DNA from: Polaribacter batillariae | GTDB lineage: Bacteria > Bacteroidota > Bacteroidia > Flavobacteriales > Flavobacteriaceae | Reading direction: 5' to 3' | NCBI RefSeq assembly: GCF_017498485.1 | Contig: NZ_CP071795.1 | Span: 2,294,001 to 2,358,000 of the forward strand | Length of the DNA stretch: 64,000 nucleotides | Shown: positions 27,602-36,694 of the stretch, piece by piece | Position numbering within the stretch: the stretch's first letter is position 1 | How the letters are laid out: every line of letters begins with the position of its first letter | The notes under the pieces: generated by a model | The model's database searches: none | What the model saw: the letters and a program-made list of their open reading frames with translations, nothing else | Told to the model about the DNA's origin: nothing | Made by a program: the position numbers and the translations under genes

Positions 27602-28300
27602 ATGAAACTCACAAACGCTCAAATAGACCAGCTCTACAAATTCACAAGAAAGCACTATGTAGAACATTACGATGTACAAACAGAATTGGTAGATCATTTG
27701 GCCAATGATATTGAAGAAATTTGGGTGGCTCAACCACATTTATCATTTGAAGAAGCACGTGACAAATCTTTTAAGAAATTCGGTATTTTTGGGTTTATGG
27801 ATGTTGTTGAAGCCAAACAAAAACAGATGAATAAACGATATAGAAAAATAATGTGGCGATTTTTTAAAGAATGGTTTACAGTTCCTAAAATTGTAATTAC
27901 AGTAACTATTTTCCTGTCTCTTTTCTTCGTTTTAAAAATTCCATATTCTGAATTTGTTTTGTTAGGTGCACTCTTTATTTTAATCGTTTTCGACTTGACA
28001 AAACAGTCAATTGCAAGAAAAAAACAAAAGAAAAAAGAAGTAAAAAAAGAGAAAGTTTTTCTATTAGAATCTATGATTGGCGAAACAAGACATGGATTTA
28101 CAGGAATTACTTTTGTGAATCTTTTCAACCTTGTAAATCTTACAAGAGTCAGTTTTAGTTCTTTAGAAAATCACTGGTTATTGCTAATTTCGTTTTCGGC
28201 AACCATAATTCTAATTCTGTTTTATGTCACTGCCTATTTAATCCCAGAAAAATCAGAAGAATTACTAATAGAAACGTATCCAGAATATAAATTATCATAA
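27602..28300 (+). CDS. Membrane protein of a tandem paralogue family, member 5
   Basis: 232 residues from the ATG at 27602 ('MKLTNAQIDQLYKF'); the ATG four codons upstream is rejected because the paralogues all start at this point. Family motif 'HYDVQTELVDHLANDIE', with Gln for Arg. Then 'FGIFGFMDVVEAKQKQMNKR', the shared 'WFTVPKIVITVTIF' helix and further helices, with a Lys-rich loop in the middle. Ends in 'YPEYKLS'. Last of the five, 59 bases before the ABC permease gene. Confidence 0.7.
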   Translation: MKLTNAQIDQLYKFTRKHYVEHYDVQTELVDHLANDIEEIWVAQPHLSFEEARDKSFKKFGIFGFMDVVEAKQKQMNKRYRKIMWRFFKEWFTVPKIVITVTIFLSLFFVLKIPYSEFVLLGALFILIVFDLTKQSIARKKQKKKEVKKEKVFLLESMIGETRHGFTGITFVNLFNLVNLTRVSFSSLENHWLLLISFSATIILILFYVTAYLIPEKSEELLIETYPEYKLS

Positions 28301-28359
28301 AATTTGTAACAAATTATTTCTTTTGACAACTAATTACAGAACTAACTAATTAAAAACCT

Positions 28360-29826
28360 ATGCTTTCACATTTTTTAAATCTCGAATGGAAACAATATTT
28401 TCGTTCTGCTCACTGGCAAAAAGGAATCGCAATTAAAATAATAATGGTCTTTTTTGCCCTTTATTTTATTGTTACTTTCTTAGCCATTGGAGTTGGTGGT
28501 TACTACATTCTTAAGAAAGAGTTTCCAGAACAAGATCCATTACAATTGGTAAATTCCTATTTATTATATGCCATTTTTGGAGACCTAATATTTCGATATT
28601 TAATGCAAAAATTGCCTGTAATGAATATAAAACCAATGCTAATTTTGCCCATTAAAAAAAGCAAATTGGTGCATTATGTATTGGGGAAATCTTCGGTATC
28701 TTTTTTCAACTTTTTAGGTTTGTTTTTTTACGTGCCTTTTGCAGTTGTTTTAATAATAGAGGGTTACAATACTTTGGGGGTTTTGGGTTGGCTATTTGCA
28801 ATGTTTTTAATTATACAGTCTGCAAATTTTTTAAATTTTTTAATCAATAAAAACAACATTGCCCTAGGCGTTATTGTTGCTGTTTTGCTCACTTTAATTG
28901 GCCTACAAAAATTCGATATTTACAATATTACTACTTTGGGAGGTAAAATTTTCGACGCCATTTATGCAAACCCTTTATATTCTTTAATTTTTGTTGCTGT
29001 TTTAGCGGTTTTATATCGTTTAAATTTCAAGCAATTATTTGGCCTATTATATTTAGATGAAGCTGTAAAAACAAAGGTAGAAGAAGCAAAATCTGTAGAT
29101 TTATCTTTTACAGATAAGTTAGGAGATGTTGCACCATTTATAAAAAACGATATGCGCCTTATTTGGAGAAACAAAAGAACAAAAACCGTGTTTTTAATGT
29201 CGTTTCTTTTTCTTTTTTATGGATTGATTTTCTTCACACAAAAAACCTACCAAGAAATGCCAGCAATGTTAATGTTTGCAGCCTTATTTGTAACTGGAGG
29301 GTTTGCGTTAAATTATGGTCAGTTTATTCCTGCTTGGGACAGTGCACACTACAAAATGTTAATGAGCCAGAGCTTTAAATACAGAAAATTTTTAGAATCT
29401 AAGTGGATTTTAATGGTGGTAATGACAACCATTTTGTATTTTTTAAGCTTTCCGTACTTATATCTTGGACTCGATATTTTTTTAATGATTACTGCAGGAG
29501 CCATATTTAATATTGGTTTTAACTCATTGTTTTTACTATATGCAGGTTCTTTCAACAGAAAAAGAATCGATTTAAACAAAAGCGGTTTCGGAAACACACA
29601 AGGTACAAGTGTCACTCAGTTTTTAATAATTATTCCAATTATGGGAATTCCGATGTTGTTATTTTGGTTGTTCAACAAATTTGTTGGTGGTAATTCTGGG
29701 TACATAGCTGTAGCATCTATAGGCGTTATAAGTTTGCTATGTAAAAATTACGCGATGAATTTTATCGAGAAAAAATACATAAAAGACAAATATGTAATGA
29801 TTAACGCATTCGGAAAAGAAGCATAA
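28360..29826 (+). CDS. ABC-2 type transporter permease, DUF5687 family
   Basis: 488 residues, polytopic, about ten to twelve hydrophobic helices. The opening 'MLSHFLNLEWKQYFRS' and the stretch 'PVMNIKPMLILPIKKSKLV' are typical of the Bacteroidota DUF5687 permeases. The ATPase gene follows after 23 bases. Together they form an exporter whose substrate is unknown. It lies downstream of the PadR/paralogue array and may share its control; a separate promoter in the 59-base gap is also possible. Confidence 0.85.
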   Translation: MLSHFLNLEWKQYFRSAHWQKGIAIKIIMVFFALYFIVTFLAIGVGGYYILKKEFPEQDPLQLVNSYLLYAIFGDLIFRYLMQKLPVMNIKPMLILPIKKSKLVHYVLGKSSVSFFNFLGLFFYVPFAVVLIIEGYNTLGVLGWLFAMFLIIQSANFLNFLINKNNIALGVIVAVLLTLIGLQKFDIYNITTLGGKIFDAIYANPLYSLIFVAVLAVLYRLNFKQLFGLLYLDEAVKTKVEEAKSVDLSFTDKLGDVAPFIKNDMRLIWRNKRTKTVFLMSFLFLFYGLIFFTQKTYQEMPAMLMFAALFVTGGFALNYGQFIPAWDSAHYKMLMSQSFKYRKFLESKWILMVVMTTILYFLSFPYLYLGLDIFLMITAGAIFNIGFNSLFLLYAGSFNRKRIDLNKSGFGNTQGTSVTQFLIIIPIMGIPMLLFWLFNKFVGGNSGYIAVASIGVISLLCKNYAMNFIEKKYIKDKYVMINAFGKEA

Positions 29827-29849
29827 CACCAAACTTAAAAGAAAACACC

Positions 29850-30545
29850 ATGATTACAATAGATACAATTTCAAAAAAATACGGAAAAGCAGAAGTTTTA
29901 AATGTAGCAAAAATAGATATTCCAACAGGACAAAGTTTTGGTTTGGTGGGTAATAATGGCGCAGGAAAAACCACACTATTTAATATATTATTAGACTTAA
30001 TTAGGCCCACAACTGGTACAATTTCGAACCATAATATTGTGGTAAACGAAAGTGAAGAATGGAAAAATTTTACAGGTTCTTTTATTGATGAATCTTTTTT
30101 AATTAGCTATTTAACACCCGAAGAATATTTTAGTTTTATTGGCGATTTACGCGGAATGAACAAAGCCGATGTTGCAAAATTCTTATCAAAATTTGATGAA
30201 TTTTTCAATGGAGAAATCGTAGGAAAGAAAAAATATTTAAGAGATTTAAGTAAGGGAAATCAAAAAAAAGCAGGAATTGTTGCTGCTTTAATGGGAGAAC
30301 CACAAGTGGTAATTTTAGACGAACCGTTTGCCAACTTAGATCCCACCACACAAATTAGACTAAAAAAAATCATAAAAGAACTAACCGAAAACAGAGAAAT
30401 TACGGTTTTAATTTCTAGTCACGATTTAACACATGTAACAGAAGTTTGCGAGCGAATTGTGGTTTTAGACAAAGGAAAGGTGGTAAAAGGCATCGAAACT
30501 TCAGAAGCAACTTTAAAAGAATTAGAGAGTTATTTTGCTTTATAG
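29850..30545 (+). CDS. ABC transporter ATP-binding protein
   Basis: 231 residues. Walker A 'GLVGNNGAGKTTLFN' (about 34-48), signature region 'DLSKGNQKKAGIVAALM', Walker B 'VVILDEPFANLDP' and switch His in 'VLISSHDLTHV'. This is the one-domain ATPase of an ABC-2 exporter, acting with the preceding DUF5687 permease. Confidence 0.95.
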   Translation: MITIDTISKKYGKAEVLNVAKIDIPTGQSFGLVGNNGAGKTTLFNILLDLIRPTTGTISNHNIVVNESEEWKNFTGSFIDESFLISYLTPEEYFSFIGDLRGMNKADVAKFLSKFDEFFNGEIVGKKKYLRDLSKGNQKKAGIVAALMGEPQVVILDEPFANLDPTTQIRLKKIIKELTENREITVLISSHDLTHVTEVCERIVVLDKGKVVKGIETSEATLKELESYFAL

Positions 30546-30577
30546 GTTGTAATACAGAGATCCAAAGAACTTTTCTA

Positions 30578-30627
30578 GAAAACATGTAAGAACGCCAATT
30601 TTTTCTGCAAAGATTGGCTATGTTTTC
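30578..30627 (+). terminator. Probable terminator hairpin after the ABC transporter operon
   Basis: GAAAACAT...GCCAAT (30578-30599) pairs with ATTGGC..ATGTTTTC (30613-30627) with a small bulge. T-rich sequence follows, though not a pure T-run. Confidence 0.45.
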
Positions 30628-30669
30628 TATGTTTTTATGTTGTAAAACACGCGCACAGGTTTTTGCACA

Positions 30670-30717
30670 CTGTCAGTTCGAGTGATTTCGATTTTTCATC
30701 GAAATTGTATCGAGAAC
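30670..30717. repeat. Dispersed palindromic repeat (CTGTCAGTTCGAGTG family), copy 2
   Basis: CTGTCAGTTCGAGTG followed by ATTTCGAT-ttttc-ATCGAAAT (inner hairpin) and GTATCGAGAAC. A shorter version of the element at 24451. It lies in the ~295-base gap before sprE, which holds no gene. Confidence 0.7.
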
Positions 30718-30840
30718 TTTTCAATATAAAAAACAAAAAAACATCACATTTCAACCGATTCTTAATTTATTACTATTTTTACACACTTACTTATACTATT
30801 TTCGATAGAATTTAGTTTTAGATAAGAGTTTTTTTAATAT

Positions 30841-33072
30841 ATGACACACATAAAAAAAATACTTTTTATTGCCATTGCTTTCGGAGCAATCTATGCTTGT
30901 AGCACCAAAAAAGATACTATTCTTAGTAGAAATTTTCACGCGCTAACAACAAAGTATAACATTCTTTTTAATGGAGAAGAAGCATTTAAACAAGGAATTA
31001 AAGGTATAAACGAAGGTTATAAAGATGATTGGTTTCAACAATTGCCAATAGAACCTATAGAATTCGACGATCGAAAAATTGTAGCTCCCACTTTTAAAAA
31101 TTCTGGAATGGGTGCAGGTTTTGGCGATTCAAATGAAGAAGAAACAACCAAAAGTGCAGGAACTCCTTTCGAAAAAGCCGAAGAAAAAGCTGTAAAAGCC
31201 ATACAAAAACACGGAATGAATATCGACGGTTTAGAAAGAAACCGTCAAATAGACGATGCTTATTTGTTGTTAGGAAAATCACGTTATTATTCACAACGTT
31301 TTATTCCTGCGATAGAAGCCTTTAATTATGTAATTGCAAATTATCCTGATGCAAATTTAATTGCCGAAACAAAAATTTGGAGAGCAAAATCGAACATTCG
31401 TTTAGACAACGAAGAATTTGCGATAGAATCTATGAAGCTGTTAATGGTGGTAAAAGACACTTTAGAACCAGATTTTCCAGACGAAATTAAAGAACAAGCC
31501 TACACGACTTTGGCGATGGCGTATGTAAAAGCAGACAGCATTCAAAAAGTAAAAAAATACTTGCAGTTGGCTACAAGAACACAAGAAAATAGAGAGCAAG
31601 CAGCAAGAAACCTATTTATTTTAGGGCAAATTTATGCCCAAGAAAACAAAAAAGATTCTGCAACGATGGTTTTTAATCGATTAACAGAATTTAAAAAATC
31701 ACCTTACAAATATAAAATTCATGCAAATATAGAACTGGCAAGAAATGCCAATAACGACTCTGTATCTAATAGCTTGTTAAACAGAATGCAAGAACTTATT
31801 AAAAACAGAGATAACAGGCCGTATTTAGATAAATTATATTATCAAGTAGCAACTTTATACGAAAAAAACGACAGTTTAAAACTAGCGAAAGCATATTATA
31901 ACAAATCGCTAAGAGCTTTAAATGGAGGCGATAAACAAAAAACATTTACCTACGAAAACTTAGGGAATTTGTATTTTAAAAATTCAGAATATCAATTAGC
32001 AAGTGCTTATTACGATAGTGTTTTAAACGTTGCTAAAGACAGTTTAGACTTGCGAATTAGACGTGTAAAAAGAAAACACAAAAACTTAGCCTCTTTAATT
32101 AAATTCGAAGATATTGTACAAAAAAACGATAGCATTATACGAATTGCATCACTTTCTAAAACCGAGCAAGAAACGTATTTTCAAAATTATATAGACAGTT
32201 TAAAAGTAAAAGACGAAGAAGCCGCACAATTAAAGTTAAACCAATTAGCCTTTGGTGGTTCTTTTGGAGGAAACTCTTTACAGTCTGCTAAAAAAGGAAA
32301 ATGGTATTTTTACAATCCGCAAACATTGGCTTTTGGTAAAACAGAATTTCAACGAGTTTGGGGTAATAGAAAATTAGAAGACAATTGGCGCTATTCAGAA
32401 AAAACGAGCAACGCTATTGCAACAACAGATTCTTTAACCACTGTACAAAAAGATACCCGATATGATTTGGCAAGCTATTTAAAAAAAATACCTACAAACA
32501 AACAAGTAATAGACAGTTTAAAAACAGATAGAAATCAGGCTTTATACGAACTAGGTATTATTTATAAAGAACAATTTAAAAATAGAAATTTAGCCATACA
32601 ACGTTTAGAAAGAGTAGCGAGTTTACAGCCAAGAGAAGAGTTAGTTTTACCAATAAACTGGCATTTATATCAAATTTATACTAATGCTGGCGAAACAAAC
32701 CAAGCATTAAAACATAAAAACACCATTCTTACCAACTACCCAAACACGGTTTTTGCACAGTTGATAAAAAACCCAGAAAAAAAGTTCGAAGAAAATGCAA
32801 AAGTTAACGAAGTCGAAAAATCATATAAAAAACTTTACTATTTATATAAAAAAGGCGAGTATAAAAATGTTTTAATTGGAGTTAATGATATGTTACCAAC
32901 CATTGCAAACTCGAAATTAAAACCAAAGTTCGAGCTTTTAAAAGCCTACGCAATTGGTAAATATTTACCAAAAGCAATTTATAAAGAAGCACTAGAGTTT
33001 GTTGCCATTAACTATGGAAATTCAGAAGAAGGAAAAAAAGCAAAAGAAATCTTAGAACAATTAAACAAATAA
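30841..33072 (+). CDS. sprE: Type IX secretion / gliding motility TPR lipoprotein SprE (PorW)
   Basis: 743 residues. Lipoprotein signal ending 'FGAIYAC' (Cys near 20), then the characteristic 'NFHALTTKYNILFNGEEAF'. Many tetratricopeptide-like repeats follow: for example 'ARNLFILGQIYAQENKKDSA', 'LYYQVATLYEKNDSLKLA', 'YENLGNLYFKNSEYQLA'. This matches SprE/PorW, the outer-membrane lipoprotein needed for T9SS function and gliding. It fits with the T9SS cargo at 3868-9501. The bactofilin gene starts 2 bases downstream. Confidence 0.88.
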   Translation: MTHIKKILFIAIAFGAIYACSTKKDTILSRNFHALTTKYNILFNGEEAFKQGIKGINEGYKDDWFQQLPIEPIEFDDRKIVAPTFKNSGMGAGFGDSNEEETTKSAGTPFEKAEEKAVKAIQKHGMNIDGLERNRQIDDAYLLLGKSRYYSQRFIPAIEAFNYVIANYPDANLIAETKIWRAKSNIRLDNEEFAIESMKLLMVVKDTLEPDFPDEIKEQAYTTLAMAYVKADSIQKVKKYLQLATRTQENREQAARNLFILGQIYAQENKKDSATMVFNRLTEFKKSPYKYKIHANIELARNANNDSVSNSLLNRMQELIKNRDNRPYLDKLYYQVATLYEKNDSLKLAKAYYNKSLRALNGGDKQKTFTYENLGNLYFKNSEYQLASAYYDSVLNVAKDSLDLRIRRVKRKHKNLASLIKFEDIVQKNDSIIRIASLSKTEQETYFQNYIDSLKVKDEEAAQLKLNQLAFGGSFGGNSLQSAKKGKWYFYNPQTLAFGKTEFQRVWGNRKLEDNWRYSEKTSNAIATTDSLTTVQKDTRYDLASYLKKIPTNKQVIDSLKTDRNQALYELGIIYKEQFKNRNLAIQRLERVASLQPREELVLPINWHLYQIYTNAGETNQALKHKNTILTNYPNTVFAQLIKNPEKKFEENAKVNEVEKSYKKLYYLYKKGEYKNVLIGVNDMLPTIANSKLKPKFELLKAYAIGKYLPKAIYKEALEFVAINYGNSEEGKKAKEILEQLNK

Positions 33073-33074
33073 AT

Positions 33075-33488
33075 ATGTTTAACAGTAAAGAAAAAAAAAT
33101 AGAAAAACCAAAAGTGATGGAAAGAAATGTTATTGCAAAAAATACAACCATTGTTGGAGACATTAAATCTGATGGAGATTTTAGAATCGATGGTACTTTA
33201 GAAGGAACTTTAAAAACCCAAGGTCGTGTTATTATTGGTGTAGATGGTTTTGTAAAAGGAAATGTAGAGGCATCAAATGCAGATATAGAAGGAAAATTCT
33301 CTGGAACTTTACAAGTCTCTAAAACCCTAACCATTAAAGGTACTGCAAACATTTCTGGAGATGTAACAATTGGAAAACTATCCATCGAACCAGGGGCAAC
33401 CTTCAACGCAACTTGTGCAATGAAAGGCGCATTAAAAGAAATGAACACGAATAATGGAAGCAAAAAAACCACAGAAAAAACCGCTTAA
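33075..33488 (+). CDS. Bactofilin (polymer-forming cytoskeletal protein)
   Basis: 137 residues. A short basic N-terminus, then a right-handed beta-helix of short repeats ('IVGDIKSDGDFRIDGTLEGT', 'GRVIIGVDGFVKGNVEA', 'ISGDVTIGKLSIEPGA'), typical of bactofilins that form filaments without nucleotide. It sits between sprE and the AtpZ-like gene, overlapping the latter by 35 bases. Role in cell shape or envelope organisation is likely. Confidence 0.92.
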   Translation: MFNSKEKKIEKPKVMERNVIAKNTTIVGDIKSDGDFRIDGTLEGTLKTQGRVIIGVDGFVKGNVEASNADIEGKFSGTLQVSKTLTIKGTANISGDVTIGKLSIEPGATFNATCAMKGALKEMNTNNGSKKTTEKTA

Positions 33489-33672
33489 CAAAGCCATTGC
33501 ACTTTCTGGTGCAGGCTTACAAATGGGTTTAACCATTTATTTAGGTTTTTTATTAGGAAAATGGTTAGATAAAAAATTCGAACTGTCTTTCTTAACAGAA
33601 ACCATTACACTCTTGGCCATTTTTTTAGCCATGTATTCTTTAATAAAACAAGCCAATAAAATTAATGAATAA
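33454..33672 (+). CDS. AtpZ/AtpI-like ATP synthase accessory membrane protein
   Basis: 72 residues with two membrane helices: 'GAGLQMGLTIYLGFLLGKWL' and 'TITLLAIFLAMYSLI', joined by 'DKKFELS'. The G-x-x-G-K-W-x-D pattern is typical of AtpZ/AtpI proteins at the head of atp operons, proposed to help c-ring assembly or Mg/Ca transport. Its start lies inside the bactofilin gene (35-base overlap in another frame), which implies translational coupling. Confidence 0.85.
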   Translation: MEAKKPQKKPLNKAIALSGAGLQMGLTIYLGFLLGKWLDKKFELSFLTETITLLAIFLAMYSLIKQANKINE

Positions 33673-34069
33673 AGATATCTTTCGATATATTTTAGTGTTT
33701 GTGGCTCTTTTTTTAATTGGTAATTACACACACCTAAAAATTATAGCATCTCAAGAAGTAGAATTGCGGTTTTCTTTAGAAAAAGTGTACCTGTTTCACG
33801 CCTTTTTTTCGGCACTAATATGTGTAAATTTAAGGTTTGTTTCTACTGTTAATAAACTTTTTCCACAGCTTGGTTTTATCTATTTAGGTACTCTAGTAAT
33901 CAAGTTAATTCTTTTCGCCATTTTTTTCTACAACCCTTTATTTACAGTAGATTCGTTTTATTTTGCTGAAAAAATTTCGCTGTTTATTCCTCTTTTTATT
34001 TTTTTATTAACAGAAGCTATTTTTGTTGTAAAAATACTCAACCCCAAAGATTCAAAAATTATTCAATAA
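33665..34069 (+). CDS. Small membrane protein of the atp locus (DUF6168-like)
   Basis: 134 residues with four hydrophobic helices and no charged soluble domain. It overlaps the AtpZ-like gene by 8 bases and precedes atpB. Similar four-helix proteins sit at this place in other flavobacterial atp loci; I believe they are grouped as DUF6168, but this is from memory of layout. Likely an assembly factor analogous to AtpI. Confidence 0.65.
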   Translation: MNKDIFRYILVFVALFLIGNYTHLKIIASQEVELRFSLEKVYLFHAFFSALICVNLRFVSTVNKLFPQLGFIYLGTLVIKLILFAIFFYNPLFTVDSFYFAEKISLFIPLFIFLLTEAIFVVKILNPKDSKIIQ

Positions 34070-34076
34070 AAAAAGG

Positions 34077-34106
34077 TTTGTAGTTTTGAATTATTACGTA
34101 CCTTTG
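34077..34106 (+). promoter_or_regulatory. Promoter of the atpB operon
   Basis: TTTG at 34077-34080 and TACCTTTG at 34099-34106, 18 bases apart, match the Bacteroidota -33/-7 pattern. The -7 box is 28 bases before the atpB start. Confidence 0.75.
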
Positions 34107-34134
34107 CGCCGAATTTAGAAAGCGTATTTTTATA

Positions 34135-35271
34135 ATGAAGGTTGCACAAAAAACAATCAAGTTTCTTACAATAGCAGCAATAACCCTTTTTACAGCGGTT
34201 AGTTTTGCATCAGAATCTGATAAAAAACAAGATCACGACAAAGATGGTGGTCGCGTAAATACGAAAGCAGAGGTTAACGATTATATTAAACACCACGTTA
34301 AAGATTCTCACGATTTTTCTCTGTTCTCATACACGAACGATGCAGGTAAGAGAAAACATGTTGGTTTTCCATTGCCCGTAATTTTATGGACAAGCGAAGG
34401 TTTGGTTGCTTTTATGTCTTCAGAATTTCATCATAACGACGATGGTCACGTAATTGTCGAAAAGAAAGGCTTAAAATTCGCAAAAGTGCATTCTAAGATT
34501 TATGAGTTAGATAAAGGCGCTTCTTCAATAAGTTTTGATGAAGATCATCATCCAACAAATGCACATAAAGTGTTAGATTTTTCAATTACAAAAAGTGTTT
34601 TTGGTATTCTATTAATAGGTCTTTTAATGATTTTTTGGTTTTCTAGATTGGCAAAACAATATCAAACAAGAAAAATTCCTACTGGTTTTGGTCGCGTGTT
34701 AGAACCTTTGGTTTTATATGTTCGAGATGAAATTGCAAGACCAAATATAGGAGACAAACATTACAGAAAATTTACAGGATACTTATTAACGGTGTTTTTC
34801 TTTATTTGGTTACTAAATGTTTTAGGTTTAACTCCTTTTGGGTTTAATGTTACAGGTCAAATAGCGGTTACAGCTTGTTTGGCAATTTTTACATTGGTAA
34901 TTTATACCTTTAGTGGAAATAAAGACTATTGGATGCACATGTTGTGGATGCCAGGAGTTCCTGTTTTAATTCGCCCAGTTTTGGCAATTATAGAATTGGC
35001 TGGAGCTTTATTAATTAAACCATTTTCATTATTAGTTCGTTTGTTTGCGAACATTACAGCAGGCCACATTGTGGTTATGAGTTTGATAGCAATTATGTTT
35101 ACACTAAAAGAGACAATGGGTGTTGCAGGAGCAACGTTTTTATCTGCAGTGTTATCATTTTTAATAATATTAATTGAGGTTTTAGTGGCTTTTTTACAAG
35201 CATATATCTTTACAATGCTTTCGGCATTATTTATTGGTATGGCTGTTGAAGATCATTCAGAAGCTCATTAA
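34135..35271 (+). CDS. atpB: ATP synthase subunit a (F0)
   Basis: 378 residues, longer than E. coli subunit a because of an N-terminal signal-like peptide ('FLTIAAITLFTAVSFA') and a His/Asp-rich periplasmic extension (about 28-145), usual in Bacteroidota. The core has 'ELAGALLIKPFSLLVRLFAN' with the essential Arg (here in 'LLVRLFANITAGH') that faces the c-ring. It forms the proton or sodium half-channels. First gene of the F0/F1 cluster, with its own promoter. Confidence 0.95.
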   Translation: MKVAQKTIKFLTIAAITLFTAVSFASESDKKQDHDKDGGRVNTKAEVNDYIKHHVKDSHDFSLFSYTNDAGKRKHVGFPLPVILWTSEGLVAFMSSEFHHNDDGHVIVEKKGLKFAKVHSKIYELDKGASSISFDEDHHPTNAHKVLDFSITKSVFGILLIGLLMIFWFSRLAKQYQTRKIPTGFGRVLEPLVLYVRDEIARPNIGDKHYRKFTGYLLTVFFFIWLLNVLGLTPFGFNVTGQIAVTACLAIFTLVIYTFSGNKDYWMHMLWMPGVPVLIRPVLAIIELAGALLIKPFSLLVRLFANITAGHIVVMSLIAIMFTLKETMGVAGATFLSAVLSFLIILIEVLVAFLQAYIFTMLSALFIGMAVEDHSEAH

Positions 35272-35296
35272 TACAAATTTGTTTAATTTAATATAA

Positions 35297-35500
<204 letters not shown>

Positions 35501-35520
35501 TAGAAATCCAAACAAAACAA

Positions 35521-35560
35521 AAATAGCGTTCTGTAACGGTTGGTTACAGAACCTATTTTT
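35521..35560 (+). terminator. Intra-operon hairpin with T-tract between atpE and atpF
   Basis: GTTCTGTAAC (35528-35537) pairs perfectly with GTTACAGAAC (35543-35552) around GGTTG; AAATA and TATTT extend the stem on the outside, and TTTTT follows. It could end part of the transcripts or protect the atpBE part from 3' decay, raising subunit c relative to the rest. Role inferred. Confidence 0.65.
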
Positions 35561-35608
35561 AAAATTAAACAAATTAAAAGAAAATATAAAATTAATTAAG
35601 TTTATAGA

Positions 35609-36109
35609 ATGGAAGCATTACTAAACGATTTTTCACCAGGTTTATTTATTGTTCAGACAATATTATTAATAGTTTTAATTGCTATAATGGTAAAGTTTGC
35701 TTGGAAACCAATTATGAACTCTTTAACAGAAAGAGAAGAAGGAATCGAAAATGCATTAGAAGCAGCAGAAAATGCGCGTAAAGAAATGCAAAATTTACAA
35801 GCAGATAACGAAAGATTGGTAAAAGAAGCAAGAGCAGAAAGAGATGCCATGATGAAAGAAGCAAGAGAAATTAGAGAAAATATCATTGCAGAGGCAAAAG
35901 AAGATGCCAAAGAAGTAACTGCAGCATTAGTCCAAAAAGCACAAGCTTCTATCGTTCAAGAAAAACAAGCAGCATTAGCAGAAATAAAAAAGAACGTTGC
36001 AGATTTATCTATTGGTATTGCAGAATCTGTTATTAAGAAAGAGTTATCTAATAAAGAAGACCAACTTAAATTAGTTGAAGAAATCTTAAAAGACGTTACT
36101 TTAAATTAA
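35609..36109 (+). CDS. atpF: ATP synthase subunit b (F0)
   Basis: 166 residues. One N-terminal membrane helix ('GLFIVQTILLIVLIAIMVKF', about 12-31), then 'AWKPIMNSLTEREEGIENAL' and a long charged coiled coil. This is the peripheral stalk that holds F1 against rotation. 108 bases after atpE, with a hairpin in the gap, and 6 bases before atpH. Confidence 0.96.
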   Translation: MEALLNDFSPGLFIVQTILLIVLIAIMVKFAWKPIMNSLTEREEGIENALEAAENARKEMQNLQADNERLVKEARAERDAMMKEAREIRENIIAEAKEDAKEVTAALVQKAQASIVQEKQAALAEIKKNVADLSIGIAESVIKKELSNKEDQLKLVEEILKDVTLN

Positions 36110-36115
36110 GCATAA

Positions 36116-36673
36116 ATGAAAGACGCAAGAGCAGCATTACGTTACGCCAAAGCAATCTTAAATCTTGCAACAGATTCTAAGTCGGAGTCTGCAGTAAATA
36201 ACGATATGTTGTTTGTTGCAAATACAATTGCCGAGAACAAAGAATTAGAGGTAATGTTAAGAAGTCCTATCGTTAAATCTTCAGACAAAATGAAGGTTTT
36301 AAAAGCATTGTTCGAAGGTAAGGTAAACAACATTACTTTAGGCTTATTCCATTTGTTACAAGACAACAAAAGAATTGGAATGTTAGAGCCTATTGCTAAA
36401 AAATATGCAATTGTTTTCGATCATTTAAAAAGCACACAAGTAGCAAAAGTTACTACAGCTGTTGCTTTAACAAAAGAAGTAGAAAAGCAAGTTTTAGATA
36501 AAATTGTAGCTTTAACAGGCGAAAAAGCAAATTTAGAAAACGTAATAAATCCAGATATTTTAGGAGGATTTATTTTACGTGTTGGAGATGTACAGTACGA
36601 TGCGAGTATCTCTAATTATTTAAACGAATTGAAAAAGGAATTCGACAATAGTCATTACATTCCAAAAATTTAA
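36116..36673 (+). CDS. atpH: ATP synthase subunit delta (F1)
   Basis: 185 residues. N-terminal helical domain starting 'ARAALRYAKAILNLA' and C-terminal 'INPDILGGFILRVGDVQYDA' with the usual ending 'LNELKKEF'. Connects the b stalk to the alpha subunits. Directly between atpF and atpA. Confidence 0.95.
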   Translation: MKDARAALRYAKAILNLATDSKSESAVNNDMLFVANTIAENKELEVMLRSPIVKSSDKMKVLKALFEGKVNNITLGLFHLLQDNKRIGMLEPIAKKYAIVFDHLKSTQVAKVTTAVALTKEVEKQVLDKIVALTGEKANLENVINPDILGGFILRVGDVQYDASISNYLNELKKEFDNSHYIPKI

Positions 36674-36694
36674 TTATACATCAAATCATAAAAG

